From: an uncultured Alphaproteobacteria bacterium
GTDB taxonomy: Bacteria > Pseudomonadota > Alphaproteobacteria > Caulobacterales > Caulobacteraceae
Direction of reading: 5' to 3'
DNA: 39,803 nucleotides
Assembly (NCBI GenBank): GCA_903912465.1
Contig: CAIWHQ010000359.1
Span: 1 to 39,803 of the forward strand
Part shown: positions 1-10,211 of the stretch, piece by piece
Numbering within the stretch: position 1 is the first letter of the stretch
Layout: every line of letters begins with the position of its first letter
Position numbers and translations under genes: made by a program
Notes under the pieces: model-generated
The model's input: only the letters and a program-made list of their open reading frames with translations
The model's database searches: none
What the model was told of the DNA's origin: nothing

Positions 1-1433
1 ACCTCCGTTGTCCGGCTGGACAGCATGAGGGGCTCCAGACCCGGTGCCAGGAGGCCGGTCAGGGCACCATGCGCCAGGACCCCGGCAGGCAGGGCCCAGG
101 CCAGGGCACGGAAGACCCGCCCACGCAGGAGGAACAGGCCGCCGGCGGCAGCGGCAAGGGCGAAGAGGCCCGCCGTCAGGATGGCGGCCGGCAGGTCCCG
201 GGCGTCGCCATAGGTGAAGGCGAGGCCGAGGGCGACCGCCGCCAGGAGACCTCCCGCCACAAGGTGAAGGCCAGCCCCGATCCGCCGCACCCAAGGCGTT
301 GCCGCCTCCGCCAGGCCCGCGGCGCAAAGCCAGGCCAGGGGCGCATAGAGGGGCAGAACATAGTGGGGAAGCTTGGTCGGTGTGGCCTCGAAGAGGATCC
401 AGGCGGGAACCAGCCAGGCCAGGGCGAAACGGACCCCAGGCTCGCGTCGCCGCCGCCAGGCGACCACCGCAGCGGCCGGAAGCAGGAGGGTGGCGGGAAA
501 GGCCAGAAGCGAAAGGGCCAGGGCGTGGAAGCCGGGAGGCGCGCCGTGGGTCTCGTGCCCGCCCGCCAGCTTGGGGGCGAGGTCACCGCTGATCGCTGCG
601 GCCCAAAAGGCGCCGTCCGTCGCCACCGTGACCGCCCAGGCCCAGGGGCCGATGACCATGGCCAGGAGGATCAGCCCCCAGGCCCACCCGATAGGCCGCG
701 ACGTCAGGGGCCGGCGGTCGACCAGCCGCAGGGTCAGGGCGGCGAGCCCGGCGATGAGCGGGGTGATGGGGCCCTTGACCAGGATGGCCAGGGCGAGGGC
801 CAGCCAGAACAGGGGCACGGCGAGACGACCGGCGGGCGGGCCGCCCCGGGCCTCGGCATAGAGACGCGCCATGGCCGCCAGGCAAAGGACTGTGAGTCCC
901 GTCAGCATGGAATCGGTCTTGGCGATGAAGGCCTCGGTGGACAGCAGAAGCCCGCTTCCCAGGATCAGCCCGGACATCAGCGCCACACCCCGGCTGAAGA
1001 GGCCTGCGGCACCCCAGACGCAGGCGGCGGCGGCCAGCATGGCACCCAGCAGGGACGGCAGGCGGTAGGGCCGGATGTCCCTCAGCGCCGCGTCGCCGAA
1101 GGCCGACGCCGCCAGGGCCTGCATCCAGTGGATGCCGACCGGCTTCTTGAAGCGCGGCTGGTCCTGGAACCGGATGACCACATAGTCGTCCTGCTCGAGC
1201 ATCTGGGCAGTGGCCTGGGCGAACCGGGCCTCGTCCCTGTCGAGGGGCGGCATGGCCAGGAAGCCGGGCAGGCCAGCCAGGAGGGTAAACACAGCCGCGA
1301 CCGCCGGACCGCGCCAGCCGCCGGGCCGCCGGAAGGCGTCGATGATGTTCGCCAGCCACATGAGCGTCTGGTTAGCACGATCCGGAAGCGGCGTCGTTTC
1401 CCTTAAGGCCTGAAAGATCGTAGGATGGGACAT
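1..1433 (-). CDS. Glycosyltransferase family 39 (ArnT/PMT-like) integral membrane protein, C-terminus truncated by window edge
   Basis: Manual minus-strand translation from ATG at 1433 (MSHPTIFQALRETTPLPDRANQTLMWLANIIDAFRR...GFLAMPPLDRDEARFAQATAQMLEQDDYVVIRFQDQPRFKKPVGIHWMQ...) shows no stop to position 1. The DRDEARFA and KKPVGIHWMQ segments are typical of GT39. It is absent from the ORF track because it runs off the window. An alternative start is the ATG at 1361. Confidence 0.88.
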   Translation of the reverse strand, partial: MSHPTIFQALRETTPLPDRANQTLMWLANIIDAFRRPGGWRGPAVAAVFTLLAGLPGFLAMPPLDRDEARFAQATAQMLEQDDYVVIRFQDQPRFKKPVGIHWMQALAASAFGDAALRDIRPYRLPSLLGAMLAAAACVWGAAGLFSRGVALMSGLILGSGLLLSTEAFIAKTDSMLTGLTVLCLAAMARLYAEARGGPPAGRLAVPLFWLALALAILVKGPITPLIAGLAALTLRLVDRRPLTSRPIGWAWGLILLAMVIGPWAWAVTVATDGAFWAAAISGDLAPKLAGGHETHGAPPGFHALALSLLAFPATLLLPAAAVVAWRRRREPGVRFALAWLVPAWILFEATPTKLPHYVLPLYAPLAWLCAAGLAEAATPWVRRIGAGLHLVAGGLLAAVALGLAFTYGDARDLPAAILTAGLFALAAAAGGLFLLRGRVFRALAWALPAGVLAHGALTGLLAPGLEPLMLSSRTTE

Positions 1434-2199
1434 GCCCAAGGCCCCCGCAAAGCCTGCCTCTGAAGGACGCCAGACGCGTACGCGGCCCGAGGTGTCTGTG
1501 GTGGTTCCGGTGTTCAACGAGTCCGGCGCCGCAGCAGACCTGGCCCGCGAGATCGCCGCCGCCTTCGCCGGGCGCAACCTTGAAATCCTGTTCGTGGACG
1601 ACTGCAGCCGGGACGACACCCGCGCCCGCCTGCTGGCCCTCAGGGCCGAGATCCCGGCGCTGAGGGTGCTGGGCCACGGCGCCAACGCAGGCCAGAGCCG
1701 GGCCGTCCGGACAGGCGTGCTCGCGGCCCGTGGCGACATCATCGTCACCCTGGACGGAGACGGGCAGAACGATCCTGCGGACGCGCCGAAACTGGTGGAG
1801 GCCCTGAAGTCGGGTCCACCGGAACTGGCCCTGGTGGGAGGCGAGCGGGTACGCCGGCAGGACAGCGCCGCCAAGAAGGTCGCCTCACGCCTTGGCAACG
1901 GTGTACGAAAGCGCCTGCTCCGGGATACGGCCAACGACACGGGCTGCGGCTTGAAGGCCTTCCGGCGGGAGGCCTTCCTGAGGCTTCCCTACTTTGATCA
2001 CATCCACCGCTATCTGCCGGCCCTGATGCTGCGCGAGGGTTATTCCACGGCCTTCCTGCCCGTTGGGCACAGGCCGCGCACGACCGGGTCGTCGAAGTAC
2101 ACCAACCTCGGGCGGCTCTGGGCCTCGATCTCGGACCTTTGGGGCGTGATGTGGCTGCAGTCCCGAGCCCGTCGCCCGGGTGCCGTCACCGAACTCTGA
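1432..2199 (+). CDS. Glycosyltransferase family 2 (dolichol-phosphate mannosyltransferase-like)
   Basis: ORF with VSVVVPVFNES...LEILFVDDCSRDDT...VTLDGDGQNDP...GCGLKAFRREAF, classic GT2 motifs. Confidence 0.93.
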   Translation: MPKAPAKPASEGRQTRTRPEVSVVVPVFNESGAAADLAREIAAAFAGRNLEILFVDDCSRDDTRARLLALRAEIPALRVLGHGANAGQSRAVRTGVLAARGDIIVTLDGDGQNDPADAPKLVEALKSGPPELALVGGERVRRQDSAAKKVASRLGNGVRKRLLRDTANDTGCGLKAFRREAFLRLPYFDHIHRYLPALMLREGYSTAFLPVGHRPRTTGSSKYTNLGRLWASISDLWGVMWLQSRARRPGAVTEL

Positions 2200-2436
2200 A
2201 TCTGCCGCAGGACGGACGGGCCGTCAGGTAAAGGCGGTCAGAATGGCCACGACGAGGGCGACATCCAGGACACGGGCGACAAGGGCGGGCATGGCGGGGC
2301 TCCGGAGAGGATCTCGCCAACCCTGTTGCAAGGCCCGGGCCAGACCGCGCACCGCCGGAAACCTGGGCTTTTCCGAGGACCCAGGCCGCCTTGTCGGCGG
2401 CAATCCTGACCGATCGGCGGATTTCGCCGGAGCGGA

Positions 2437-2760
2437 TCAGGTCTTGATGCGCGCCTTGCGGCCAGACTTCTTGCGGCGATCCGCGCCGCCGGACCACTCG
2501 GCGGTCTCATAGGCCGAGCGGGCTGCGTCCAGGACGGGGGCACCGCCGCGCAGGCCCCGGCGGGCGCCTTCCTGCCCGAGGAGATGGGCGCTGAGCGCTG
2601 CAGCGCCTTCGGCGAGGGGAGTCTCGGGGGGTGGCTTGACGCGATCCGACCGGCCGGCTCCGGCGTTGGGGTTCGGCGCCTCGGCGACAGGCTCGACGGA
2701 CAGGTTCCGGGCGACCCGGGTCCGCCGCGACCGGCGAATGGGATCAATCGGCCCGGTCAT
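2437..2760 (-). CDS. Small conserved hypothetical protein translationally coupled to phaR
   Basis: MTGPIDPIRRSRRTRVARN...LGQEGARRGLRGGAPVLDAARSAYETAEWSGGADRRKKSGRKARIKT. The start ATG (2758-2760) overlaps the phaR TGA (2757-2759) as ATGA. Confidence 0.75.
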   Translation of the reverse strand: MTGPIDPIRRSRRTRVARNLSVEPVAEAPNPNAGAGRSDRVKPPPETPLAEGAAALSAHLLGQEGARRGLRGGAPVLDAARSAYETAEWSGGADRRKKSGRKARIKT

Positions 2761-3365
2761 CGTCCGGAAGCAAGCCGGTCGATCTGGGCGGCCATCTCCT
2801 CCATCCGCCGCTTGAGGTCGGCGATGGCGTCCTCGGAAGCGGGGGGCGCGGTCGGCGGAGTCTCGGCGGCAGGTGCCGCCTGAGTCTCGGGCTTGCCGTA
2901 GGCAAAGGGCGAGAACATCTGCATGGCCTGGTTGAACAGGACCATGTTCTTCTTCACCTGCTCCTCGTAGACGGCGAGCCCGGCCGCCGGTGTGGCGCCG
3001 GTCATCTGCTGGCGCAGGCGCTCCTGCTGATCGGCGAAGGAGGCCAGGGACATTTCCAGGTAGGAGGGCAGGAAGGCCTGCATGGAGTTGCCGTAGAAGC
3101 CGATCAGCTGCCGCAGAAACTGGATGGGCAGGAGACTTTCGGACCGGCCTTCCTCGTCGAAAATGATCTGGGCGAGCACGGACCGGGTGATGTCGTCGTT
3201 GGTCTTCGCGTCGTAGACGACGAAGTCGACGCCCTTGCGCACCATGTCGGCGAGATGCTCGAGGGTGACGTAGGCGCTCGAAGCCGTGTTGTAGAGTCGC
3301 CGGTTGGCGTACTTCTTGATGATGACCGGGCCATCGCCCGTCCTGGCGCCCTTCGCGTTGGCCAT
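2757..3365 (-). CDS. phaR: Polyhydroxyalkanoate synthesis repressor PhaR
   Basis: VIIKKYANRRLYNTASSAYVTLEHLADMVRKGVDFVVYDAKTNDDITRSVLAQIIFDEE: PHB/PHA accumulation regulator DNA-binding domain. Confidence 0.96.
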   Translation of the reverse strand: MANAKGARTGDGPVIIKKYANRRLYNTASSAYVTLEHLADMVRKGVDFVVYDAKTNDDITRSVLAQIIFDEEGRSESLLPIQFLRQLIGFYGNSMQAFLPSYLEMSLASFADQQERLRQQMTGATPAAGLAVYEEQVKKNMVLFNQAMQMFSPFAYGKPETQAAPAAETPPTAPPASEDAIADLKRRMEEMAAQIDRLASGR

Positions 3366-3400
3366 TCCGGTTCCTTCCTGCGCGATCCCGCGCCAGAACG

Positions 3401-3430
3401 TGCACTATTGCATTGCAGTATTGCCGATGC
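3401..3430. promoter_or_regulatory. Candidate PhaR operator (TGC-rich repeats)
   Basis: tgcactattgcattgcagtattgccgatgc in the phaR/phaA divergent intergenic region. The reverse strand carries CTGC-AAT-GCAA, 7/8 to the CTGC-N3/4-GCAG type PhaR site. TTGC starts at 3408, 3413 and 3421. Confidence 0.5.
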
Positions 3431-3471
3431 GAGCGTCTTCTGAAAGGCGACGTGAGCGGCCGCCAGTCTGA

Positions 3472-4677
<1,206 letters not shown>

Positions 4678-4705
4678 AGCTTAAAGGCGGAAAGAGGAGG
4701 CGGCG

Positions 4706-5431
4706 ATGGCGAGGGTAGCGTTCGTGACGGGTGGTACGCGGGGCATAGGCCGCGCGATCTGTGAGCGGTTGACGGCCGACGGCATGAAGGTGGCCGCTGG
4801 CTATTCCGGCAACGAGGAGGCCGCCCAGGCCTGCGCCCGGGAACTGGGCGTGATGGTGGTGAAGGGCAATGTGGGCACCTTCGAGGACTGCGACCGGGCG
4901 GTGCGTTCGGTGGAGGCGGAGCTGGGGCCCGTGGATATCCTGGTGAACAACGCCGGCATCACCCGCGACGGGGCCTTCCACAAGATGTCGCCAACACAGT
5001 GGTCGGACGTGATCCGGGTGAACATGGACTCGGTCTTCAACATGACCCGCCAGGTCATAGAGGGGATGCGGGAGCGCGAGTGGGGCCGGATCGTCAACAT
5101 CTCGTCGATCAACGGCCAGAAGGGCCAGGTGGGCCAGACCAACTATGCCGCGGCCAAGGCCGGGATGATCGGATTCACCAAGGCCCTGGCCCTTGAGAAC
5201 GCGCGCAAGGGCGTGACGGTGAACTGCATCTGCCCGGGCTATATCGACACCGAGATGGTGCAGGCCGTGCCCGAGGCGGTGCTGGCCTCGATCATCTCCC
5301 AGATCCCTGTGGGGCGGCTTGGCCGGGGCGAGGAGATCGCCGACATGGTGGCCTTCCTGACAGGCGAGCATGCCGGCTTCGTCACTGGCTCCACCCTGTC
5401 GCTGAACGGCGGCCAGTACATGGCCGGCTGA
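4706..5431 (+). CDS. phaB: Acetoacetyl-CoA reductase
   Basis: SDR with VTGGTRGIGRAI, NNAGITRDGAFHKM, YAAAKAGMIGFTKALA; downstream of phaA. Confidence 0.96.
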   Translation: MARVAFVTGGTRGIGRAICERLTADGMKVAAGYSGNEEAAQACARELGVMVVKGNVGTFEDCDRAVRSVEAELGPVDILVNNAGITRDGAFHKMSPTQWSDVIRVNMDSVFNMTRQVIEGMREREWGRIVNISSINGQKGQVGQTNYAAAKAGMIGFTKALALENARKGVTVNCICPGYIDTEMVQAVPEAVLASIISQIPVGRLGRGEEIADMVAFLTGEHAGFVTGSTLSLNGGQYMAG

Positions 5432-5521
5432 GGACAAGACCGGTATGGGAGGCGGATCCAGGGGGCGGCGCCAGCACAGCGTCCAAAATCCGCCCCAGTC
5501 GCCGTGCACTAAGCGGTACTG

Positions 5522-6283
5522 ATGGACAGATCCCGATTTCCAGACAGGCGACTCCTGTTGCTGGTCGCCCTTTCGGCGGCCTGCGCAGCGTCGGCCAATG
5601 CCCAGTCCCTGACCGTGGGGCGCAGCGTCCTGTTCGGCCCGGGTGGCGTCCAGGCCGGAGCTCCGGGCGCGCCGGTGGTGGCCCGCTACATCAGTGAGAC
5701 GGGGGTGCGCTTCACCTTCGACCGCAGCCAGACCGTACCCCTGATGAAGTTCGACCGCAGCCCCGAGGTCTGGGTGCTCAGGGCCCAGCCTGCGCCGCGG
5801 GGGGACATCCTCTATCTGAACGACCTGGGGGAGCCGATCCTGAGGGCCAATCGGACTGGCGGGCTGACCGTCTTCACATTTGACCGGCCCGAAGGCCTGC
5901 CGGTCGCCCTCTCCGGCGCGGGCCAGACCCTGCGCATGACGCCCCTGGGGCCGCAGCAGTTGCTGGAGCGCCTGGCCCAGGCCAGCACCCGGGCGACCCG
6001 GGCCGCCCGGCGGCTGATCCCCTTCGAGGCCGACGCCTCGCCGGCCTCCTCGGCCCTGACAGCGGACGCCGCCATGGTCGCCGCAGAGGCTATCCTCCGC
6101 CTGACCCGGCTGCAGGACGGCCGGGAGGTCCTGATGACCGTGGAGCGGGTGCGGCTGATCGAGGGCCGCCAGGCCAGGGCCGACCTCCGGCGGGGCGTGA
6201 TCGAGATCACTGTGGCACCCGGGCAGGGTATGTCAGGCCGCCCCTCCTCCGACCGCATACTGGCGGCGGCGGGGATCCGTTAG
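5522..6283 (+). CDS. Exported hypothetical protein (resembles a DUF4908-type Caulobacterales protein)
   Basis: N-terminal signal peptide RRLLLLVALSAACAASANAQ; no recognised catalytic motif. Confidence 0.7.
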   Translation: MDRSRFPDRRLLLLVALSAACAASANAQSLTVGRSVLFGPGGVQAGAPGAPVVARYISETGVRFTFDRSQTVPLMKFDRSPEVWVLRAQPAPRGDILYLNDLGEPILRANRTGGLTVFTFDRPEGLPVALSGAGQTLRMTPLGPQQLLERLAQASTRATRAARRLIPFEADASPASSALTADAAMVAAEAILRLTRLQDGREVLMTVERVRLIEGRQARADLRRGVIEITVAPGQGMSGRPSSDRILAAAGIR

Positions 6284-7026
6284 CCGCGGAAGCTGTCTTT
6301 CTCGGCGCGCAAGGCCGCAAAGGCGTCATGCGGGGGCAGCCCCGGCCGCAGGTGCGGCGCACGCAGGAAGGGGTTGGTGGCCTTCTCCTCGCCAATGGTG
6401 CTGGGCACGGTAGGCTCTCCCCGCTCGCGGGCGGCGAAGACGGCGTCAGCCCGGGCCCGCACAGCCGGATCCGGATCCACCGACAGGGCGAACCGGGCGT
6501 TCGAGGCCGTGTACTCATGCGCGCAGTAGACGCGGGTCGCGTCGGGCAGGGCCGCGAGGCGCTGCAGGCTGGACCACATCTGTGCGGGCGAGCCCTCGAA
6601 CATCCGTCCGCAGCCCAGGGCGAAAAGGGTGTCGCCCACGAAGGCGACGCCCGCCTCCGGCGCGTGGAAGGCGATGTGGCCCAGGGTATGGCCGCCGGAC
6701 TCCAGGACCTCGAATACCGTCCCGCCCAGGCTCACCGTCTCGCCGGGAGACAGGACGCGATCCACAGGGAACCGCCCCGAAACCTCGGCGGGGCCCAGGA
6801 GCTCGCAGCCGGTGGCGGCCTTGACCTCGGCGTTCCCGCCGGCGTGGTCGGCGTGCCAGTGGGTGTTCAGGACAAGGTCCAGCTTCCAGCCCAGCCGCCC
6901 CAGCTCGGCCAGGACGGCGGTGGCGTCCGGCGTGTCGATGCAGGCGGTCCGGCCCGAGGCCTCGTCGCGGATCAGATAGCCGTAATTGTCAGACAGGCAG
7001 GGGAACTGATGAACGGTCAGGGTCAT
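6280..7026 (-). CDS. gloB: Hydroxyacylglutathione hydrolase (glyoxalase II)
   Basis: MTLTVHQFPCLSDNYGYLIRD...NTHWHADHAGGN...GGHTLGHIAFHAP...VFVGDTLFALGCGRMFEG: metallo-beta-lactamase fold glyoxalase II. The likely start is internal to the listed ORF. Confidence 0.94.
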   Translation of the reverse strand: MTLTVHQFPCLSDNYGYLIRDEASGRTACIDTPDATAVLAELGRLGWKLDLVLNTHWHADHAGGNAEVKAATGCELLGPAEVSGRFPVDRVLSPGETVSLGGTVFEVLESGGHTLGHIAFHAPEAGVAFVGDTLFALGCGRMFEGSPAQMWSSLQRLAALPDATRVYCAHEYTASNARFALSVDPDPAVRARADAVFAARERGEPTVPSTIGEEKATNPFLRAPHLRPGLPPHDAFAALRAEKDSFRG

Positions 7027-7101
7027 GGAGACCTTCCTCCGCCGCGCCCTCCGGACTTTCCGGGGCTCGCGGTCGCGCCCGACTAGGCCTAAATCCGCGT
7101 C

Positions 7102-7866
7102 ATGCGGCAAGACATCTCTGATCTGACGGCCTTTTACGCCTCGCCCCTGGGCCAGGCGGCCCGGGACATGGCGACCCGCAAGATCCGTGAGACCTGGGGC
7201 GCAACCCGGGACCTGGAGATGCTGGGCGCGGGCTACGCCGTTCCGTACCTTGATGCCCTTTCAGAGGGTGCTGGTCGGGCGGTGGCGGCCATGCCCTCCG
7301 GGCAGGGCGCGCACGCCTGGCCCACCGGGCGCAGGAGCCGCGCAGTCCTGACGGCGGAAGACGCCCTGCCCTTCCCCAACGCCCGATTCGACCGGATCCT
7401 CATGGTGCACGCCCTGGAGGAGAGCCCTGACCCGGAGGCCCTGCTGCGCGAGGCTGTGCGGGTGCTTGCCCCCGCCGGGCGCCTGATCGCCGTAGCCGCC
7501 GCCCGGAACGGGCCCTGGGCGCCGTTCGAGTCGACGCCCTTCGGGCATGGCAGGCCCTATAGCCGCCGCCAGCTGGCCCGCCGACTTGAGGATGCGGGGC
7601 TGGCGCCCACGGGCTGGACCCGAGCCCTCTATGTCCCCCCCATCCCCGGGCTGGCCGGGTGGGCGGAGGGATTCGAGCTCGTAGGCGCCCGGCTCTGGCG
7701 ACCGGCTTCAGGCCTTATCCTCATGGAGGCGGTCAAGCAGACCCTGGCCCTGCAGTCCCGGCCGGTCGCCGCCATGGTCCGCCGCCGGGTCCGGGTGGGG
7801 GCGGGAGCCGGGGCGCGACCCCAGCCCGCGGGGCGGGGCAGCGCGTCCCCGGAGCTTGGGGGTTGA
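7102..7866 (+). CDS. Class I SAM-dependent methyltransferase domain protein
   Basis: MRQDISDLTAFYASPLGQAARDM...LPFPNARFDRILMVHALEESPDPEALLREAVRVLAPAGRLIAV: post-motif II/III of class I MTases. Confidence 0.85.
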   Translation: MRQDISDLTAFYASPLGQAARDMATRKIRETWGATRDLEMLGAGYAVPYLDALSEGAGRAVAAMPSGQGAHAWPTGRRSRAVLTAEDALPFPNARFDRILMVHALEESPDPEALLREAVRVLAPAGRLIAVAAARNGPWAPFESTPFGHGRPYSRRQLARRLEDAGLAPTGWTRALYVPPIPGLAGWAEGFELVGARLWRPASGLILMEAVKQTLALQSRPVAAMVRRRVRVGAGAGARPQPAGRGSASPELGG

Positions 7867-7915
7867 ACCTCAGGCTGCGCTTCGCCACCCTGAGGGCAAG
7901 CTGACAGGAGACGGC

Positions 7916-8716
7916 ATGCACCGACGACTCGCCCTGGTGACCGGCGCCTCCGCCGGGATCGGCGCCGCCCTCGCCCGAAGCCTGGCCGCCCGCGGCTATG
8001 ACCTCGCCCTCACGGCGCGACGCCAGGACCGCCTGGATGCCCTGGCCGATGAACTGCGCCTGAGGTTCGGTGCCGGATCCCTGGTCATTCCCGAGGACCT
8101 GGCGGATCCGGCCGCCCCGGCGCGCCTCCTGGCCGCCGTGGAGGCGGCAGGCCGCGACATCGACGTCCTGGTCAACAATGCCGGCTACGGCCTGCCCGGC
8201 GTCTTCGTGGAGACCGGGTGGCAGGAACAGGCCGACTTCCTGCAGGTGATGCTGCACGCCCCCACCGAACTCACCCATCGGCTGCTGCCCGGCATGACCG
8301 AGCGGCGCTTTGGGCGGATCCTGAACGTGGCCTCCCTGGCGGGCCTCCTGCCCGGTGCCCGCGGCCACACCCTCTATGCGGCGACCAAGGCCTACCTGAT
8401 CCGTTTCTCGCAGAGCCTTCACCTGGAGACCACCGGCTCAGGGGTCCAGGTCAGCGCCCTGTGCCCGGGGTTCACCTGGTCGGAATTCCACGACGTGAAC
8501 GGCACTCGCGAGACGACCCGGAAATCGACGCCGGACTGGCTGTGGATGGGTGCCGACGAAGTGGCGGAGGCCGGTCTGGAGGCCCTGGAGGCCAACCGTC
8601 CGGTCTGTGTGCCCGGCGCGCCGAACAAGACCATCGCCGCCCTCGCCAGGCTCATGCCGGAAGACTGGGCCCTGGCCCTGATGGAGTCCCAGGGGAGCCG
8701 GTTCCGGAAAACCTGA
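7916..8716 (+). CDS. SDR family oxidoreductase
   Basis: MHRRLALVTGASAGIGAALARSLAARGYDLALTARR...VLVNNAGYG...YAATKAYLIRFSQSLHLE. Confidence 0.92.
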   Translation: MHRRLALVTGASAGIGAALARSLAARGYDLALTARRQDRLDALADELRLRFGAGSLVIPEDLADPAAPARLLAAVEAAGRDIDVLVNNAGYGLPGVFVETGWQEQADFLQVMLHAPTELTHRLLPGMTERRFGRILNVASLAGLLPGARGHTLYAATKAYLIRFSQSLHLETTGSGVQVSALCPGFTWSEFHDVNGTRETTRKSTPDWLWMGADEVAEAGLEALEANRPVCVPGAPNKTIAALARLMPEDWALALMESQGSRFRKT

Positions 8717-8721
8717 CCGCC

Positions 8722-9429
8722 TCAGGACTGGTAGGGCTTGGACGCCGCGTCGAGGATCAGGCCGTGGGTGGAGTCCGCGATACCCGAGAGGATGAACTGG
8801 ACCGCCATGGCGCACAGGATCAGCCCCAGGACCCGGACCACGATGGCCAGGCCGATCCGTCCCAGCAGGCGCGAAATGATCGGGGTCGCCCAGAAGGACA
8901 ACATGGTCGAAAGGGCGACCAGGGCGATCACACCGACCCCGGTAAACACGCCGACCATGCCGTAGTCCCGGGCCTCACTGGCGTAGATGATCACCGTGGA
9001 GATGGCGCCGGGCCCGATCAGCAGGGGCATGGCGAAGGGCACGATCATGGCCTCGAACCGCTTGCGGGCCTGGGCGGTCTGGCCACCCTCGACAGGCTCC
9101 TCGCCCCCGGGCGCCATTGCGGCGGTGAAGTCGTTCCGCGTCATGTCGAGGCCGAGGAGCAGGAGCAGGATGCCGCCGGCGATCCGGAAGGCGGGCAGGG
9201 AAATCCCGAAGAAGGCCAGCAGGCTCAGGCCCGTGAAATAGAAGAAGATCAGGAAGCCCATGACAAAGAGGGACACGAAGACCGAGATCAGCCGAGCTGT
9301 GCTGTTCTTGAGCCCTCGGGTCGCCGCGGCGAACAGGGGCACATTGCCCACCGGATCGATCAGGGCGAACAGGGCGATGAAGAAGTTGACGGCGAAATTG
9401 TCGGGGATCATGGGAAGCTCATACTCCAA
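8722..9429 (-). CDS. MarC family integral membrane protein
   Basis: FFIALFALIDPVGNVPLFAAATRG...AFRIAGGILLLLLGLDM...FAMPLLIGPGAISTVIIY. Confidence 0.92.
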   Translation of the reverse strand: MEYELPMIPDNFAVNFFIALFALIDPVGNVPLFAAATRGLKNSTARLISVFVSLFVMGFLIFFYFTGLSLLAFFGISLPAFRIAGGILLLLLGLDMTRNDFTAAMAPGGEEPVEGGQTAQARKRFEAMIVPFAMPLLIGPGAISTVIIYASEARDYGMVGVFTGVGVIALVALSTMLSFWATPIISRLLGRIGLAIVVRVLGLILCAMAVQFILSGIADSTHGLILDAASKPYQS

Positions 9430-9462
9430 TTCGCCGACCCCGCCGACCCCGGAGACCGCAGG

Positions 9463-10167
9463 ATGACGACGTTCGCCGCAGACCCCAGACTGATCGTTCC
9501 CCTGGACAAGCCGGGGTTGTCGGAGGCGCGCGCCCTGGTGGAGACCCTGGGCGACCGGGTCGGTTTCTACAAGGTCGGGCTGGAACTCTTCGCCCGGGGG
9601 GGGATGGACCTGGCGCGGGACCTGAAGGCCCAGGGCAAGCAGGTTTTCCTCGACTGGAAACTACACGACATCGGTGCCACGGTCGAACGCGCGGCGGCGG
9701 CCCTCGCCGACTCTGGCTGCGACCTGCTGACCGTGCACGCCGAGCCCCAGGTGATGGCGGCGGCGGTCCGCGGGGTGGGACGATCGGGCCTGAAGGTCCT
9801 GGCCGTCACAGTCCTGACCAGCCTGTCGGACGAGGACCTCAGGGCGATCGGCTACGGCTCCGGCGCCCGCAGCCTCGTCCAGCGCCGGATCCACCAGGCC
9901 ATGGCCGCCGGCTGCGCTGGCGTCGTGGCCAGTCCCCAGGAGGCGGAACTCGCGCGCAGCATCGGCGGCAGGGACTTCCTGGTGGTGACACCAGGCGTGC
10001 GGCCGGAGTGGTCGGCGAAGAACGACCAGGTCCGCGCCGCGACCCCGGCAGAGGCCCTGCGGGCCGGGGCCTCGCACCTTGTGTGCGGCCGGCCGATCTC
10101 GGCGGCAAACGACCCGGCCGAGGCGGCCCTCAAGGTGATCGCCGAGATGGCGTCGGTTCCCGCCTAG
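9463..10167 (+). CDS. pyrF: Orotidine-5'-phosphate decarboxylase
   Basis: MTTFAADPRLIVPLDKP...KQVFLDWKLHDIGATVERAA...VVTPGVRPEWSAKNDQVRAATPAEALRAGASHLVCGRPI. Confidence 0.96.
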   Translation: MTTFAADPRLIVPLDKPGLSEARALVETLGDRVGFYKVGLELFARGGMDLARDLKAQGKQVFLDWKLHDIGATVERAAAALADSGCDLLTVHAEPQVMAAAVRGVGRSGLKVLAVTVLTSLSDEDLRAIGYGSGARSLVQRRIHQAMAAGCAGVVASPQEAELARSIGGRDFLVVTPGVRPEWSAKNDQVRAATPAEALRAGASHLVCGRPISAANDPAEAALKVIAEMASVPA

Positions 10168-10211
10168 TTCGGCGGCGGAGAAGGAGCGGTACCTCCCAGC
10201 CTAAGCAGGGC

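Noticed and set aside
69-1406. 445-aa plus-strand ORF at the window start
   Set aside because: Antisense to the GT39 gene, which reads continuously on the minus strand with recognisable motifs; the plus-strand product is low-complexity.
8218-9462. N-terminal half of the 649-aa ORF 8218..10167
   Set aside because: Spurious in-frame upstream extension through SDR and antisense MarC; the real gene is pyrF starting at 9463.
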